Shown here: positions 1-8,299 of the stretch, piece by piece
How positions within the stretch are numbered: the stretch's first letter is position 1
Layout of the letters: each line of letters starts with the position of its first letter
Origin: CAYPNF01 sp964411985
GTDB lineage: Bacteria; Verrucomicrobiota; Verrucomicrobiia; Limisphaerales; J093
Assembly: GCA_964411985.1 (NCBI GenBank)
Contig: CAYPNF010000021.1
Span: 66,053 to 130,052, forward strand
DNA length: 64,000 bases
Reading direction: 5' to 3'
The notes under the pieces: generated by a model
What the model was told of the DNA's origin: nothing
Database searches by the model: none
The model's input: the letters and a program-made list of their open reading frames with translations, nothing else
Position numbers and translations under genes: made by a program

Positions 1-25
1 TGTTCTTCGTTGCCCATGGCTCAGG

Positions 26-667
26 CTACTGGACCGCAAATTCAGTAAAGAAGATCTCCTGAACAACTCCCGCACCAAATACGGAGTTGTACAGGGCCGT
101 TAACTCGGCCCGGATCAGGTTCTTCGCACCCGGCTTCTCCAGATCGGTGATCGTTTTGCTGCTCAGCGCGTTGATGGTGACGTGACGCAACTCCGGCTCG
201 CTGTCGGCAAATTTCGCCTCGAAAGCCGCGTGCTTACTCACCATGGTAATCTCCGTCACCAGGAACCGGGTCCCCATGGTTCCCGCCACGTTGACAATCA
301 CCTTCTTGAGTTGGGTAAATTTCTTGCCCTTGGCCCCCTTCTCTCCGCCGCTGGATTCCCCAGGCGAGGAGGCTTCGTGAGGCTTTTCTTCGGCAGCAGC
401 GGAATCGGAGGAGCTCTCCTGCGAGGACTCCTGCGAGCTGGTGGCTGCCATGGATTTCTGGAGCTTGGGAAGCAGGAGGAAAGTGGTCGTGCCATAGGCC
501 AGCAAGGGCATGGCGACCAACGTGACAATGAGGGGCAGGTAGGCTTTGATCCCGCCTGAGGAGACCGGGGCAGCACCGGCTGCTGCCTGCGTCTCTGCGC
601 CACCTCCCCCACCCTTGGCTGCCGCTTCAGGTGCGGCACCTCCAGATTCAATTCGGTTTGCGGCCAT
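26..667 (-). CDS. fliL: Flagellar basal body-associated protein FliL
   Basis: 213 aa. FliL is a single-pass inner-membrane protein around the stator and C-ring that supports torque and stator stability. Visible here: an Ala/Gly-rich cytoplasmic tail (residues 1-40), one transmembrane segment (about 43-67), a Ser/Glu-rich linker (71-112), and a C-terminal periplasmic domain with the family-like pattern of a beta strand, residues TRFLVTEITM, and a final FTEFAVQ. The linker is longer and more acidic than in classical FliL. It is the last gene of the visible flagellar operon, 19 bases after flgE. The assignment rests on topology, the C-terminal pattern and position. Confidence 0.85.
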   Translation of the reverse strand: MAANRIESGGAAPEAAAKGGGGGAETQAAAGAAPVSSGGIKAYLPLIVTLVAMPLLAYGTTTFLLLPKLQKSMAATSSQESSQESSSDSAAAEEKPHEASSPGESSGGEKGAKGKKFTQLKKVIVNVAGTMGTRFLVTEITMVSKHAAFEAKFADSEPELRHVTINALSSKTITDLEKPGAKNLIRAELTALYNSVFGAGVVQEIFFTEFAVQ

Positions 668-686
668 GTCAGGGAGAGGTCAGAGG

Positions 687-1514
687 TTACCGCTTGAGAT
701 TCACCATCTCCTGCAGCAGTTCGTCACTGGTGGTAATCATTTTCGCATTGGCTTGAAACATACGCTGACTGGTGATCAGGTCAGTGAATTCCCGCGCAAT
801 GTCCACATTGGAAAGCTCTAGGTAGCCGGATTGAATGGCACCCAGTCCGGATGCGTTGGGAGCCGCGGGGGCCAAGCGCCCGGCACCCTCAATGTTCGAA
901 TAGAGATTACCCGCCTCGGCGTTGAGAGCTTGAGGGTTGCTGACCTTCGTCAGAAGTACCTGACCCCGCCGAAATGAGGTCTGGTCGGTCAAAGTAACCC
1001 AAATCTCGCCGTTCTCGTGAAAATCCACCCGTGATATTCCTGCGTCGGCCTTGGAAGTGGCAGGCTTGCCCGTGGTGTCAACCTTAATATCCCCCAAGGT
1101 CGTCAAGCCTCCGTCGGAATACCCTTGGACCCTCATTCCGCTGTTGTTCACCAGATACCCCGAGCCATCAAGGCGAAATTCGCCGTCGCGGCTCAGATAC
1201 TCGCCACCCTCCGCGTTCTTCACCGAGAAGAAACCGTTCCCGGCAATGTAGAGATCCGTGTTGAGGCTAGTCTGGGTCTTCTGCCCTTGGGAGTAGTAGC
1301 GCGCCGTCTGACCGATGGACACTCCTGATCCGATTTGTGTGCTGGGAGTGTCAGTCGATCCCGCCCGCAGGGTTTCACTGAAGGTATCAGCAAAAGTCAT
1401 CCGGCTCGCTTTGAAGCCAGTCGTGTTGACGTTGGCGATGTTGTTACCCGTGACGTTAATACGTTCCTGGGCCGCCTGCATCCCGCTAACGCCCGTGTTG
1501 AGTGAAGTCAGCAT
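687..1514 (-). CDS. flgE: Flagellar hook protein FlgE-like (short form)
   Basis: 275 aa axial protein. The N-terminus carries the rod/hook signature (SGMQAAQERINVTGNNIANVNTTGFK, split here as SGMQAAQERI and NNIANVNTTGFK). The middle has the FlgE/F/G core (DLYIAGNGFF) and the C-terminus ends in the conserved helix (SNVDIAREFTDLITSQRMFQANAKMI). Hook proteins polymerise outside the cell into the universal joint. Position directly after fliK and flgD argues for FlgE. However, the length is that of a FlgG/FlgF rod protein, since typical FlgE is 400 aa or more, so the variable outer domains are reduced or absent. FlgG is the main alternative. Confidence 0.85.
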   Translation of the reverse strand: MLTSLNTGVSGMQAAQERINVTGNNIANVNTTGFKASRMTFADTFSETLRAGSTDTPSTQIGSGVSIGQTARYYSQGQKTQTSLNTDLYIAGNGFFSVKNAEGGEYLSRDGEFRLDGSGYLVNNSGMRVQGYSDGGLTTLGDIKVDTTGKPATSKADAGISRVDFHENGEIWVTLTDQTSFRRGQVLLTKVSNPQALNAEAGNLYSNIEGAGRLAPAAPNASGLGAIQSGYLELSNVDIAREFTDLITSQRMFQANAKMITTSDELLQEMVNLKR

Positions 1515-1522
1515 AGTATGTT

Positions 1523-1975
1523 TTATGGAATTTGTGGCTGTACGTTGTTCAGCGTTAGACTATAAAGCTTACTTACTTCATAGAATCTATTGCCTACTTT
1601 AATTTGGGGCGTCCCTGCTTCAATAACCACCGCGGAAACCGTCCCGGATGTGGTTTTCGGGTTATCTTTCTCTTCCTGAAAAGTAACGTTCTTGCCGAGC
1701 ATGTTGCTGGCTTGGGTGGTTTGCTGGTCCTGCCGCAGCTGCTTGAGTTCTGTCTGCATCGCGGAGGTCTGCTCCAACGAGTTGAACTGGGCCATTTGCC
1801 CAATGAAATCCGTATCCTTCACTGGGCTCGTTGGATCCTGAGCCGCGAGCTGAGCCACCAGGATTTTTAGAAAATCGTCCTGGCCCATGGTCTTTTGAAC
1901 CACTCGCTTGGCTTGGGAAGGATCGTACACCAAAGCGGCCGAACCGGTGGTGGATGTAGTGGCTGTGGTTGACAT
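1523..1975 (-). CDS. flgD: Flagellar hook capping/assembly protein FlgD
   Basis: 150 aa. FlgD caps the growing hook and is required for FlgE assembly. The conserved N-terminal segment is present: MGQDDFLKILVAQLAAQDP, then FIGQMAQFNSLEQ, which is nearly diagnostic. The protein is shorter than the enterobacterial form (about 230 aa). After the N-terminal assembly region there is only a small beta-rich tail, so the full tudor/Ig-like domain is reduced. It sits 7 bases after fliK and 8 bases before the hook gene, the classical fliK-flgD-flgE order. Confidence 0.93.
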   Translation of the reverse strand: MSTTATTSTTGSAALVYDPSQAKRVVQKTMGQDDFLKILVAQLAAQDPTSPVKDTDFIGQMAQFNSLEQTSAMQTELKQLRQDQQTTQASNMLGKNVTFQEEKDNPKTTSGTVSAVVIEAGTPQIKVGNRFYEVSKLYSLTLNNVQPQIP

Positions 1976-1982
1976 AATCGTT

Positions 1983-4202
1983 TTAGGCCCAAGACTCCCA
2001 TCCTCGTTTGCTGCCGCCGCCGTGCCGTTGTCCCCGGCGCCGCAAAGGCTCGGTGACCGACCCTACCATGGGAAGATCCTCCAGAGCCTCGGTCTGTCGT
2101 CGGGAAAAGCCGCGGCCTTGGTTGAACCAGCCCGAGTTTTGGGGCGTGTCCCCTGGGAGACCTCTCCCACCGCTGGAGGGGGTCGAGGCAGGAGGCGGTT
2201 CGTTGAGTGGGGCAAGGCGTATCCCACGATCCGCGAGCGAGCTACTCAGCTGGTTCCAATGGCTTTGCATTTCCTGCAAGTTTCCCTGCTCGCATTGAAC
2301 GTGCACCACCACGTTCCCGTCTTGCTTACGAACGTGGAGAAACAGCTCCGTGGCAGAATCGGGACGGACCGTGATCGCCAAGGCCTCCGCACCCACTCGC
2401 TTCAGGTCCAGCGAATGATGGAGGATCGTCTCCTGCATGGCCCTCAAAGTTTCAGAAGGGAGTGACGGCTCAGGTTTGGCTGTCGCAAGGGTGGCAATCT
2501 CCTGGTGGCCCCATTCCATCCGCGAAGGTATCGCTGCAACCTGTAAAGTGAGGGGGGCAGGTTCAGGAGATGAAGTACGTGAACTCCGAAGGTCAGCTAC
2601 GGCCGCGCTGGCGGATCCGCCAGCTTTCGCCACTTCGCGGGTTCCCTCGCCTACACTGGGCAAAATCTTCTCCCCAGAGGGCAGTACCCGGCCATTTTCA
2701 GTCCGCAAACTCATCGTACTTTCCCTTGGAGCAGCGGGCATGCCAGACTCTGGAGCCAAGGTCTCAACTCGAGCAACCATGACTTGTCGGCTTCCTGAAA
2801 CATGCCCGGTTTCAGGCCCTCTTTGAGCCTGTGGGGGCGAAAGTTCCCCTGCGGTCTTTTCTTTTTGGTTCGGGAGTCCTTCGTTCCCGTCTCCGGTGGA
2901 GCCAGAATCTAAATGATTGCCAACCAATTGCTTATAATCAGACTTCCCCTGTAGCTCCGGTGTCGGCAAGTTTTTCCCCTCTCCCGCCGGTGGTGCGGTG
3001 TGGCTCATCGACTCGGGCTGCAAATCTATTGGGCGATCTTGGGAAAGGACGGCCTGAACGGAGGAACCTATAGGAACCGCCTTATCGGAAAGGGTAACCA
3101 GTTCACCAGCGGAGGCCCGGTGAGTCACCTCGGAACGCCCCCCTTGAGGACGCAGAGAGGAGGTTGATAGCGGTCGGGCTGGCACTGAATCCGCCTGCCT
3201 ATGGTTCGGTTGGAGTTTGTCGACCTCCTCCGACTCAACGCCCATGCCGGTGATCTCAGTGTTCCCCCCGTCTAGGGGCAGCTGACTATTCAATTGGACT
3301 CTTGGACTTAGCAGAGGCAGTTCCTGGTCCGGAAACGGAATAGAGCCCCGTGAGGCGGGCTCCGTAATCGACCTAGTTTCCGTTTCAGGTGCAGGAGAGG
3401 CTGCGGGCTTGGGGGGGACCGAAGCCGCCGGCATAGGAGAGGAAATCCACCGCTGGCCAACCTGGGCTGGCGCGGCTGACAAGTCCTGCTGATCGGACGT
3501 TTGGCTTCCTGTCGAGACTGAGTTCTGATTCGCATCCCCTCCCTGGGGTGTCAGAGGCACAAGTGAACGAGGGCGAGGCCTGTCCAAATTCGATCCGACG
3601 TGCACGGATCGTTGGCCCGCCTGAGCGAACACTGGCGGCTGAACCGACTGACCAGACATTTCGCTCGCACGCAAATCCAACTTCGGCGTTGGAATGGGAG
3701 CAGCAGGTTGTTCACCAGCCAAGTGCGTCGACTTCCCTGGGCACGGGCGCTGAGCCGCTCCGGGTGGTTTAGGAAGCTCATCCCTCGGTGAACCCTCGGC
3801 TGCCTGAGCCGGGGTGGCATTGGGGAGCGTCGGCACGGGTGCTACAAACACACTGAGGCATGCGAGGCCTCCACTATCTGGCACTGACTTGCTAGCCTCG
3901 GGCAGAGGCACTTCCAACTTAGAATCCGGTTCTTCCTCATCCTTGCCAGTCGGCAAGGACTGCCCGTAAGAGTCCTGCAGAGGGAATAGATGCCCAGCGT
4001 TGGACGGAGTCTGCGGCTGTTGATCAGCCCCCTCCGATCCGCCCGCAGCGCGTGGGACTACTTCGCAATCAGTACTGGAAGCCTGAACCAGCACATCAGA
4101 AAAACAAACCGTTAAGGGGGAGGGACTCGCGAGCGAGCTCTCACTCAGGCCCGCAACGCCCGACCCAACTGGCGTAATCGGTCCGGAACCCGGTGTGGTC
4201 AT
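1983..4202 (-). CDS. fliK: Flagellar hook-length control protein FliK
   Basis: 739 aa, Pro/Ser/Gln-rich and low complexity for the first 560 residues, as expected for the extended molecular-ruler part of FliK. The C-terminal hook-length domain (about 585-665) is recognisable: a helix, then DSATELFLHVRKQDGNVVVHV, then a helix ending SSSLADRGIRLAPL. FliK is exported, measures hook length, and switches export specificity through FlhB. It is long for the family (E. coli about 375 aa). The start ATG overlaps the stop of the upstream motE-like gene by 4 bases (ATGA), indicating translational coupling. Confidence 0.85.
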   Translation of the reverse strand: MTTPGSGPITPVGSGVAGLSESSLASPSPLTVCFSDVLVQASSTDCEVVPRAAGGSEGADQQPQTPSNAGHLFPLQDSYGQSLPTGKDEEEPDSKLEVPLPEASKSVPDSGGLACLSVFVAPVPTLPNATPAQAAEGSPRDELPKPPGAAQRPCPGKSTHLAGEQPAAPIPTPKLDLRASEMSGQSVQPPVFAQAGQRSVHVGSNLDRPRPRSLVPLTPQGGDANQNSVSTGSQTSDQQDLSAAPAQVGQRWISSPMPAASVPPKPAASPAPETETRSITEPASRGSIPFPDQELPLLSPRVQLNSQLPLDGGNTEITGMGVESEEVDKLQPNHRQADSVPARPLSTSSLRPQGGRSEVTHRASAGELVTLSDKAVPIGSSVQAVLSQDRPIDLQPESMSHTAPPAGEGKNLPTPELQGKSDYKQLVGNHLDSGSTGDGNEGLPNQKEKTAGELSPPQAQRGPETGHVSGSRQVMVARVETLAPESGMPAAPRESTMSLRTENGRVLPSGEKILPSVGEGTREVAKAGGSASAAVADLRSSRTSSPEPAPLTLQVAAIPSRMEWGHQEIATLATAKPEPSLPSETLRAMQETILHHSLDLKRVGAEALAITVRPDSATELFLHVRKQDGNVVVHVQCEQGNLQEMQSHWNQLSSSLADRGIRLAPLNEPPPASTPSSGGRGLPGDTPQNSGWFNQGRGFSRRQTEALEDLPMVGSVTEPLRRRGQRHGGGSKRGWESWA

Positions 4203-4813
4203 GAGGATTTCGCCTTCGCCTGTGCGGCCGTAGGCCGCGACGTGCTTAAGCGAATCCGTTCGGTAAGGCGCGCCACTCTCTTGGCTTGGAGGGGGTCCGT
4301 TGCCATTTGCTCCAAAATGGGCGCGGAATCCGCCTCCTTCATCAACACCAGGATTTTGACCAGAGAATCGTCTTCGAGATTCAGCAGAATCCTCGCAGCG
4401 GCCTCGGGGGCCATACTTGTGTGTATCTTGGCGATCTTCTTTAGGTTAGGAACCTCATCCTCTTGAACCATGGTCACCATGCTGTTCAGGTTCGTCTGCA
4501 TCGCTTCCACCTGGCTCCTAAGCTTCCGCAACTCCTCGTTCTCGTTCAGTAACCGCTTCTCCCACTTCTCCAACTCGCCCTGTTTTTCGCGAATACCGGT
4601 TTCCTTGGTGCGTAGTTCGGCAAGGAGTGTTTCCATCTCCGGGTTTTCGAACTGCCAGGAGGGAACGAAAGTGCGTTTGGGTCGAGCCTCATGGGCTCCA
4701 GGCTTGGACACAGCCATCCGCTTGGGCATTCGCCATAGCAGCGCGGTGGTCCCCAGGTACATGATCATTCCCAGGACCGCCACCATCCAGGTTGACTGGA
4801 GAATCTTATTCAT
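4199..4813 (-). CDS. MotE-like flagellar membrane coiled-coil protein
   Basis: 204 aa. One N-terminal transmembrane segment (about 10-28) is followed by a long charged coiled coil (about 57-115) and a C-terminal helical domain (about 120-190) with the MgtE-N/FliG-like pattern SMAPEAAARILLNLEDDSLVKILVLM. Proteins with this architecture (MotE family) act as periplasmic chaperones or scaffolds for the motor in some bacteria. Here it lies between fliJ and fliK, overlapping fliJ by 8 bases and fliK by 4, so it is certainly part of the flagellar operon. The exact role is inferred from architecture and position. Confidence 0.75.
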   Translation of the reverse strand: MNKILQSTWMVAVLGMIMYLGTTALLWRMPKRMAVSKPGAHEARPKRTFVPSWQFENPEMETLLAELRTKETGIREKQGELEKWEKRLLNENEELRKLRSQVEAMQTNLNSMVTMVQEDEVPNLKKIAKIHTSMAPEAAARILLNLEDDSLVKILVLMKEADSAPILEQMATDPLQAKRVARLTERIRLSTSRPTAAQAKAKSS

Positions 4814-5285
4814 GGGTCACGATGTCATGGGGTGACCAAAGGAATATGGATGCGGGAGATCTTCGCTGTGCCATCTCATCCAGGGCTTTCCGTTCCTCGC
4901 GCTCCAACGCCCGGTCGTATTGTTCTTTCTGGTGGTCGAAGAAGGCATCCACCGCTTCCCGTTCCTGCCGCGCAACAAACATGGCTTGCAGGGCATGCTG
5001 TACCTTTCTCTCGCAACTTCGGACGACTTCAAGACAGGCAAGGCGACGCGCTTCGACCGCCTGAAAGTAGTCGCGAGTCTGCGAAAGCAACGCGGCCGGA
5101 GCACCCTCGGTGATCGCGGCATTCCACTCCGCCCAAGCCCCTTCGAGTTCAAGTTGAGTGCTCTGCAAGGTGGATAGAGCTCGGCGCTGTTCGGTTAGCA
5201 CGGCCGCATACTGCTCCATGGCCTTTTGTTCCTGCCTTTGGCGAAGCGTATGCACGACTTGGAGATTGAATCGGAAGGCTTTCAT
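4806..5285 (-). CDS. fliJ: Flagellar export chaperone FliJ
   Basis: 159 aa, almost entirely coiled coil. The N-terminus FRFNLQVVHTLRQRQEQKAM matches the FliJ pattern (F.LQ.VL..R...E). FliJ is the central stalk of the FliI ATPase hexamer and escorts late export chaperones. The position immediately downstream of fliI (35-base gap) and the typical length support the call; sequence identity across the family is low. Confidence 0.85.
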   Translation of the reverse strand: MKAFRFNLQVVHTLRQRQEQKAMEQYAAVLTEQRRALSTLQSTQLELEGAWAEWNAAITEGAPAALLSQTRDYFQAVEARRLACLEVVRSCERKVQHALQAMFVARQEREAVDAFFDHQKEQYDRALEREERKALDEMAQRRSPASIFLWSPHDIVTHE

Positions 5286-5320
5286 AGATGATGCGTTGCG
5301 TTGGTTGATGAAGGAAGGGG

Positions 5321-6676
5321 TCAGGTTCCGGGTTCGGTCAAAATTTGTTGCAGCCGCAACCAGGACTCGCCAGCAGGCACGCCTTGCTCGACAGGCTGTC
5401 GCAAGAACTGGTTGAGCGGCTCGCGCAACCGGATGGATCGGTCAATGCCGGAGTTGCTCCCTTTGGGATAAGCTCCGATATTGATCAGGTCTTGGTTGCG
5501 TCGATAGACTGCCATGGATTCCCGGGCCGCGCCGATAGCCGACTGTTGCTCGGGGGTGGTCAAATCCCGCGTAAGGCGGCTCACGCTATCAAGCACTTCG
5601 ATCGCGGGATAATGGTTCTGCGTAGCCAAATCCCGGCTCAGCACAATGTGGCCGTCCAGGATCGAGCGAACTGAATCTGCAATCGGATCGTTCATGTCGT
5701 CTGCTTCCACGAGCACGGTGAAAAGGCCTGTAATCGATCCTTCTTCACCCGTGCCGGCACGTTCCAGCAGTTGTGGTAGCAAGGAGAATACCGAAGGCGT
5801 ATAACCCCGCGTAGCAGGCGGTTCCCCCACGGCAAGCCCAATTTCACGCTGCGCCATGGCAAAACGGGTCACCGAGTCCATCATGAGTAGAACGTTTTTG
5901 CCCTGGTCTCGGAAAAATTCCGCTATGGCGACCGCCATAAATGCCCCTTTCAACCGTGCCAGGGCTGGTTCGTTGGAGGTGGCCACCACCACGACCGATT
6001 TCCTGCGCCCCGCTTCGGCCAAGTCCTTTTCCAGGAACTCCCTGACCTCGCGTCCCCGCTCTCCGATTAGCGCGATGACGTTGACATCCGCTTCCGCCTG
6101 GCTTGCCAGCATCCCTAGCAAAGTCGATTTCCCGACGCCGCTGCCCGCGAAAATCCCCAACCGCTGGCCGCGTCCGCATGGCATAAAAGTGTCCAGAGCT
6201 TTGATCCTGGTTTCGAAGACCCGTTGGATTCGTTGGCGCTTCAAGGGGTGCGGCGGGGCCATATAGATGCTGGCGTAGCGCGCAACCTCGAGCGGTCCGA
6301 GTCCATCGATGGGCTCTCCCAAGCCATTCAGAACCCGTCCCTTAAGCGCCTCCCCCAAGGGAGCCTGGAGGGGACGGCCCATGGCAACCACTTCGCTGCC
6401 GGGATGGATTCCATGCACTTCTCCCAGGGGCATTAACAGCACATGATGATTCCGAAAACCTACCACCTCCGCAAGGGTTACGCCGTCATGCTTGGCCGAC
6501 TCGATCCGACACACCTCTCCCACGGCCGCGAGGGGACCTTCCGATTCGATGACCAACCCGATGAGTTGAACCACCCGACCACGACTCTCCACCACCTTCG
6601 CCTGGCGGGCTTTTTCGATAAAGCGGCCAAGCCGGTTCGCGGGAGCAAGGGGGGGATGGAGGGTTCGATTCATCAC
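5321..6676 (-). CDS. fliI: Flagellum-specific ATPase FliI
   Basis: 451 aa, the normal family length. F1-beta-like ATPase energising flagellar type III export at the cytoplasmic face. Walker A is GSGVGKST (about residues 178-185) and Walker B is VLLMMDS (about 261-267), followed by the family signature RFAMAQREIGLAVGEPP. An N-terminal beta-barrel (about 25-95) and the GRGQRLGIFAG strand are also typical. The start ATG overlaps the fliH stop by 4 bases. All catalytic segments appear intact. Confidence 0.97.
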   Translation of the reverse strand: MMNRTLHPPLAPANRLGRFIEKARQAKVVESRGRVVQLIGLVIESEGPLAAVGEVCRIESAKHDGVTLAEVVGFRNHHVLLMPLGEVHGIHPGSEVVAMGRPLQAPLGEALKGRVLNGLGEPIDGLGPLEVARYASIYMAPPHPLKRQRIQRVFETRIKALDTFMPCGRGQRLGIFAGSGVGKSTLLGMLASQAEADVNVIALIGERGREVREFLEKDLAEAGRRKSVVVVATSNEPALARLKGAFMAVAIAEFFRDQGKNVLLMMDSVTRFAMAQREIGLAVGEPPATRGYTPSVFSLLPQLLERAGTGEEGSITGLFTVLVEADDMNDPIADSVRSILDGHIVLSRDLATQNHYPAIEVLDSVSRLTRDLTTPEQQSAIGAARESMAVYRRNQDLINIGAYPKGSNSGIDRSIRLREPLNQFLRQPVEQGVPAGESWLRLQQILTEPGT

Positions 6677-7251
6677 AACATGGCACGTTTGAGCAATTCC
6701 AGCTTGGTCTCACGCCGAGCGTCAATCGCTCCAAAGCGGGTCCGAATAACGCACCCCCCCCGACCCACATCGGCGGCAGCCTGGAACGTGACCCTTTCCA
6801 TGTTACCTCCCGGAAGATCCATGGGAGCATTCGCCTTCTGGATCAAAGCCAAGTCCTCTGGATGGAGCTGAATGACATAATCGGCGGAATCCTCCAACTC
6901 CTGGCACGCCTCACGAATGACCGAGGAGAGGCTCTCCGCCGTAATGGGAAGGGAACCGACCAGTTTCTGGGCCACTTCGAAGGCAAGGGTGACGAGTTGT
7001 TGCTCCCATTGTTCGCGGAGTTGTGGCAAAACCTGCTGCAAAGCGTCCAAAACGCCATTCTGAAGCTCGAGCAACTCCGCCCGTTGACGGACCAACTGCT
7101 CGCTCAGGGCTCGTTCCCCTTCGCGCCGACCTTTCTCAAAAGCATTCTGCTCCCGCTCCTCCTGGACCCGGGCTGCAGCCTCCTGCACATCGTGCGAGCC
7201 AACCAACCGCAGGCTCACTAGAGGCTTCTGGAATGGGATCCGGTTAAGCAA
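6673..7251 (-). CDS. fliH: Flagellar assembly protein FliH
   Basis: 192 aa. FliH is the dimeric peripheral stalk that regulates FliI and anchors it to the C-ring. The N-terminal half is a charged helix with GxxxG-like spacing (FEKGRREGERALSEQ). The C-terminal half shows the V-type ATPase subunit E-like pattern (LAFEVAQKLVGS, then VIQLHPEDLALI). The apparent start is TTG at 7251, lying inside the end of fliG; no ATG is available nearby, so the start depends on coupling to fliG. Confidence 0.88.
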   Translation of the reverse strand: MLNRIPFQKPLVSLRLVGSHDVQEAAARVQEEREQNAFEKGRREGERALSEQLVRQRAELLELQNGVLDALQQVLPQLREQWEQQLVTLAFEVAQKLVGSLPITAESLSSVIREACQELEDSADYVIQLHPEDLALIQKANAPMDLPGGNMERVTFQAAADVGRGGCVIRTRFGAIDARRETKLELLKRAML

Positions 7252-8296
7252 GCGCCTCCTCTCGGCTGTTCACTTTGGCGCCACCCAAGTCGAGCTCGCC
7301 TTCGCTCTCCAACCTCCGCACGACTTCGATGATCCGCAACTGTGCAGCCTCGATGTCCCGCAGTTTGAGCGGGCCCATGAAACTCATTTCTTCGGCCACC
7401 GTCTCGGCAGCGCGTTTGGAAATACTGCCCAACAAAGCGGCCTTGAGCTTGTCACTGGCAGTCTTGAGCGCCACCGCCAGATCCCGCATGTCGACTTCCC
7501 GCAAGATCTTCTGCAGACTGTGCAGATCCAGCCCGCTGAGATCCTCAAAGGTGAACATCTTCTGACGGATGGCTTGCCCCAGCTCCGGATTCCTTTCCTC
7601 GAGGGAAATAAGCAGGGTTTTGCTGATGTTCTTTTCCAGGGCGTTCAAAACGTTGGCGGCGCACTTCACGCCACCGGTTTGGTTCAAGGCCCGGGTCTGC
7701 TTGTTGCCGGTCTTTTGGCTCAGGACCTCCACCACTTTTTCCACCACCTCAACGGGGGTGGGAGCGAGCGTAGCCAAACGTTCTACCACCTGCTCCCGCT
7801 GTTCAGGCCGCATCATAAAGAGAACCTGGGCCGTCTTTTCAGGAGTCAGATAGCTGCAAATCAACGCGATCGTCTGGGGTTGTTCGAGTTTCACCAGGTT
7901 GAAAAGCTGTCGCGCCTCCATGTCCGCGATCTGCTGCATGGCCGCAACCGGCGTCCGCGTGGGAGCCACCCGGCTGATAATATCGGAGGACTTATAGAGT
8001 CCGAGGGACTTTTCTAGGACGATTTGGGTATACTCGAGACCGCCAAGGATGGACGTGCCCGCTTCGACGGCGACGGGCGAGAACTCCTTGAGGATTTCAT
8101 GCTGCAACTCCTGGCTTATCAAAGAAATCTTGGAGAGCTCCGAGGAGACGGACTCGAGCTCGTGTTCGTCCAGGTTCTTCAGAATCTTCGCGGCAGACTC
8201 AGGCCCGAGGATCACCAGAAGTGCGGCCAACTTCTGCACCTTGGTCATCTTAGAGATATCCGTTCCCGCCGTGTCTTTGTCAGGAGCGCCAGCCAT
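7244..8296 (-). CDS. fliG: Flagellar motor switch protein FliG
   Basis: 350 aa, close to the usual length. FliG forms the upper C-ring, binds FliF at its N-terminus and contacts the MotA stator through its C-terminal charged ridge. Visible segments: KLAALLVILGPESAAKILKNL (N domain), a middle domain with LMMRPEQREQVVERLATL, and a C domain with MFTFEDLSGLD and charged helices ending in the DIEAAQLRIIEVVRRLESEGEL segment that carries the torque residues. The ATG at 8296 starts directly after the fliF stop (gap of 3 bases). Confidence 0.97.
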   Translation of the reverse strand: MAGAPDKDTAGTDISKMTKVQKLAALLVILGPESAAKILKNLDEHELESVSSELSKISLISQELQHEILKEFSPVAVEAGTSILGGLEYTQIVLEKSLGLYKSSDIISRVAPTRTPVAAMQQIADMEARQLFNLVKLEQPQTIALICSYLTPEKTAQVLFMMRPEQREQVVERLATLAPTPVEVVEKVVEVLSQKTGNKQTRALNQTGGVKCAANVLNALEKNISKTLLISLEERNPELGQAIRQKMFTFEDLSGLDLHSLQKILREVDMRDLAVALKTASDKLKAALLGSISKRAAETVAEEMSFMGPLKLRDIEAAQLRIIEVVRRLESEGELDLGGAKVNSREEALA

Positions 8297-8299
8297 ACG

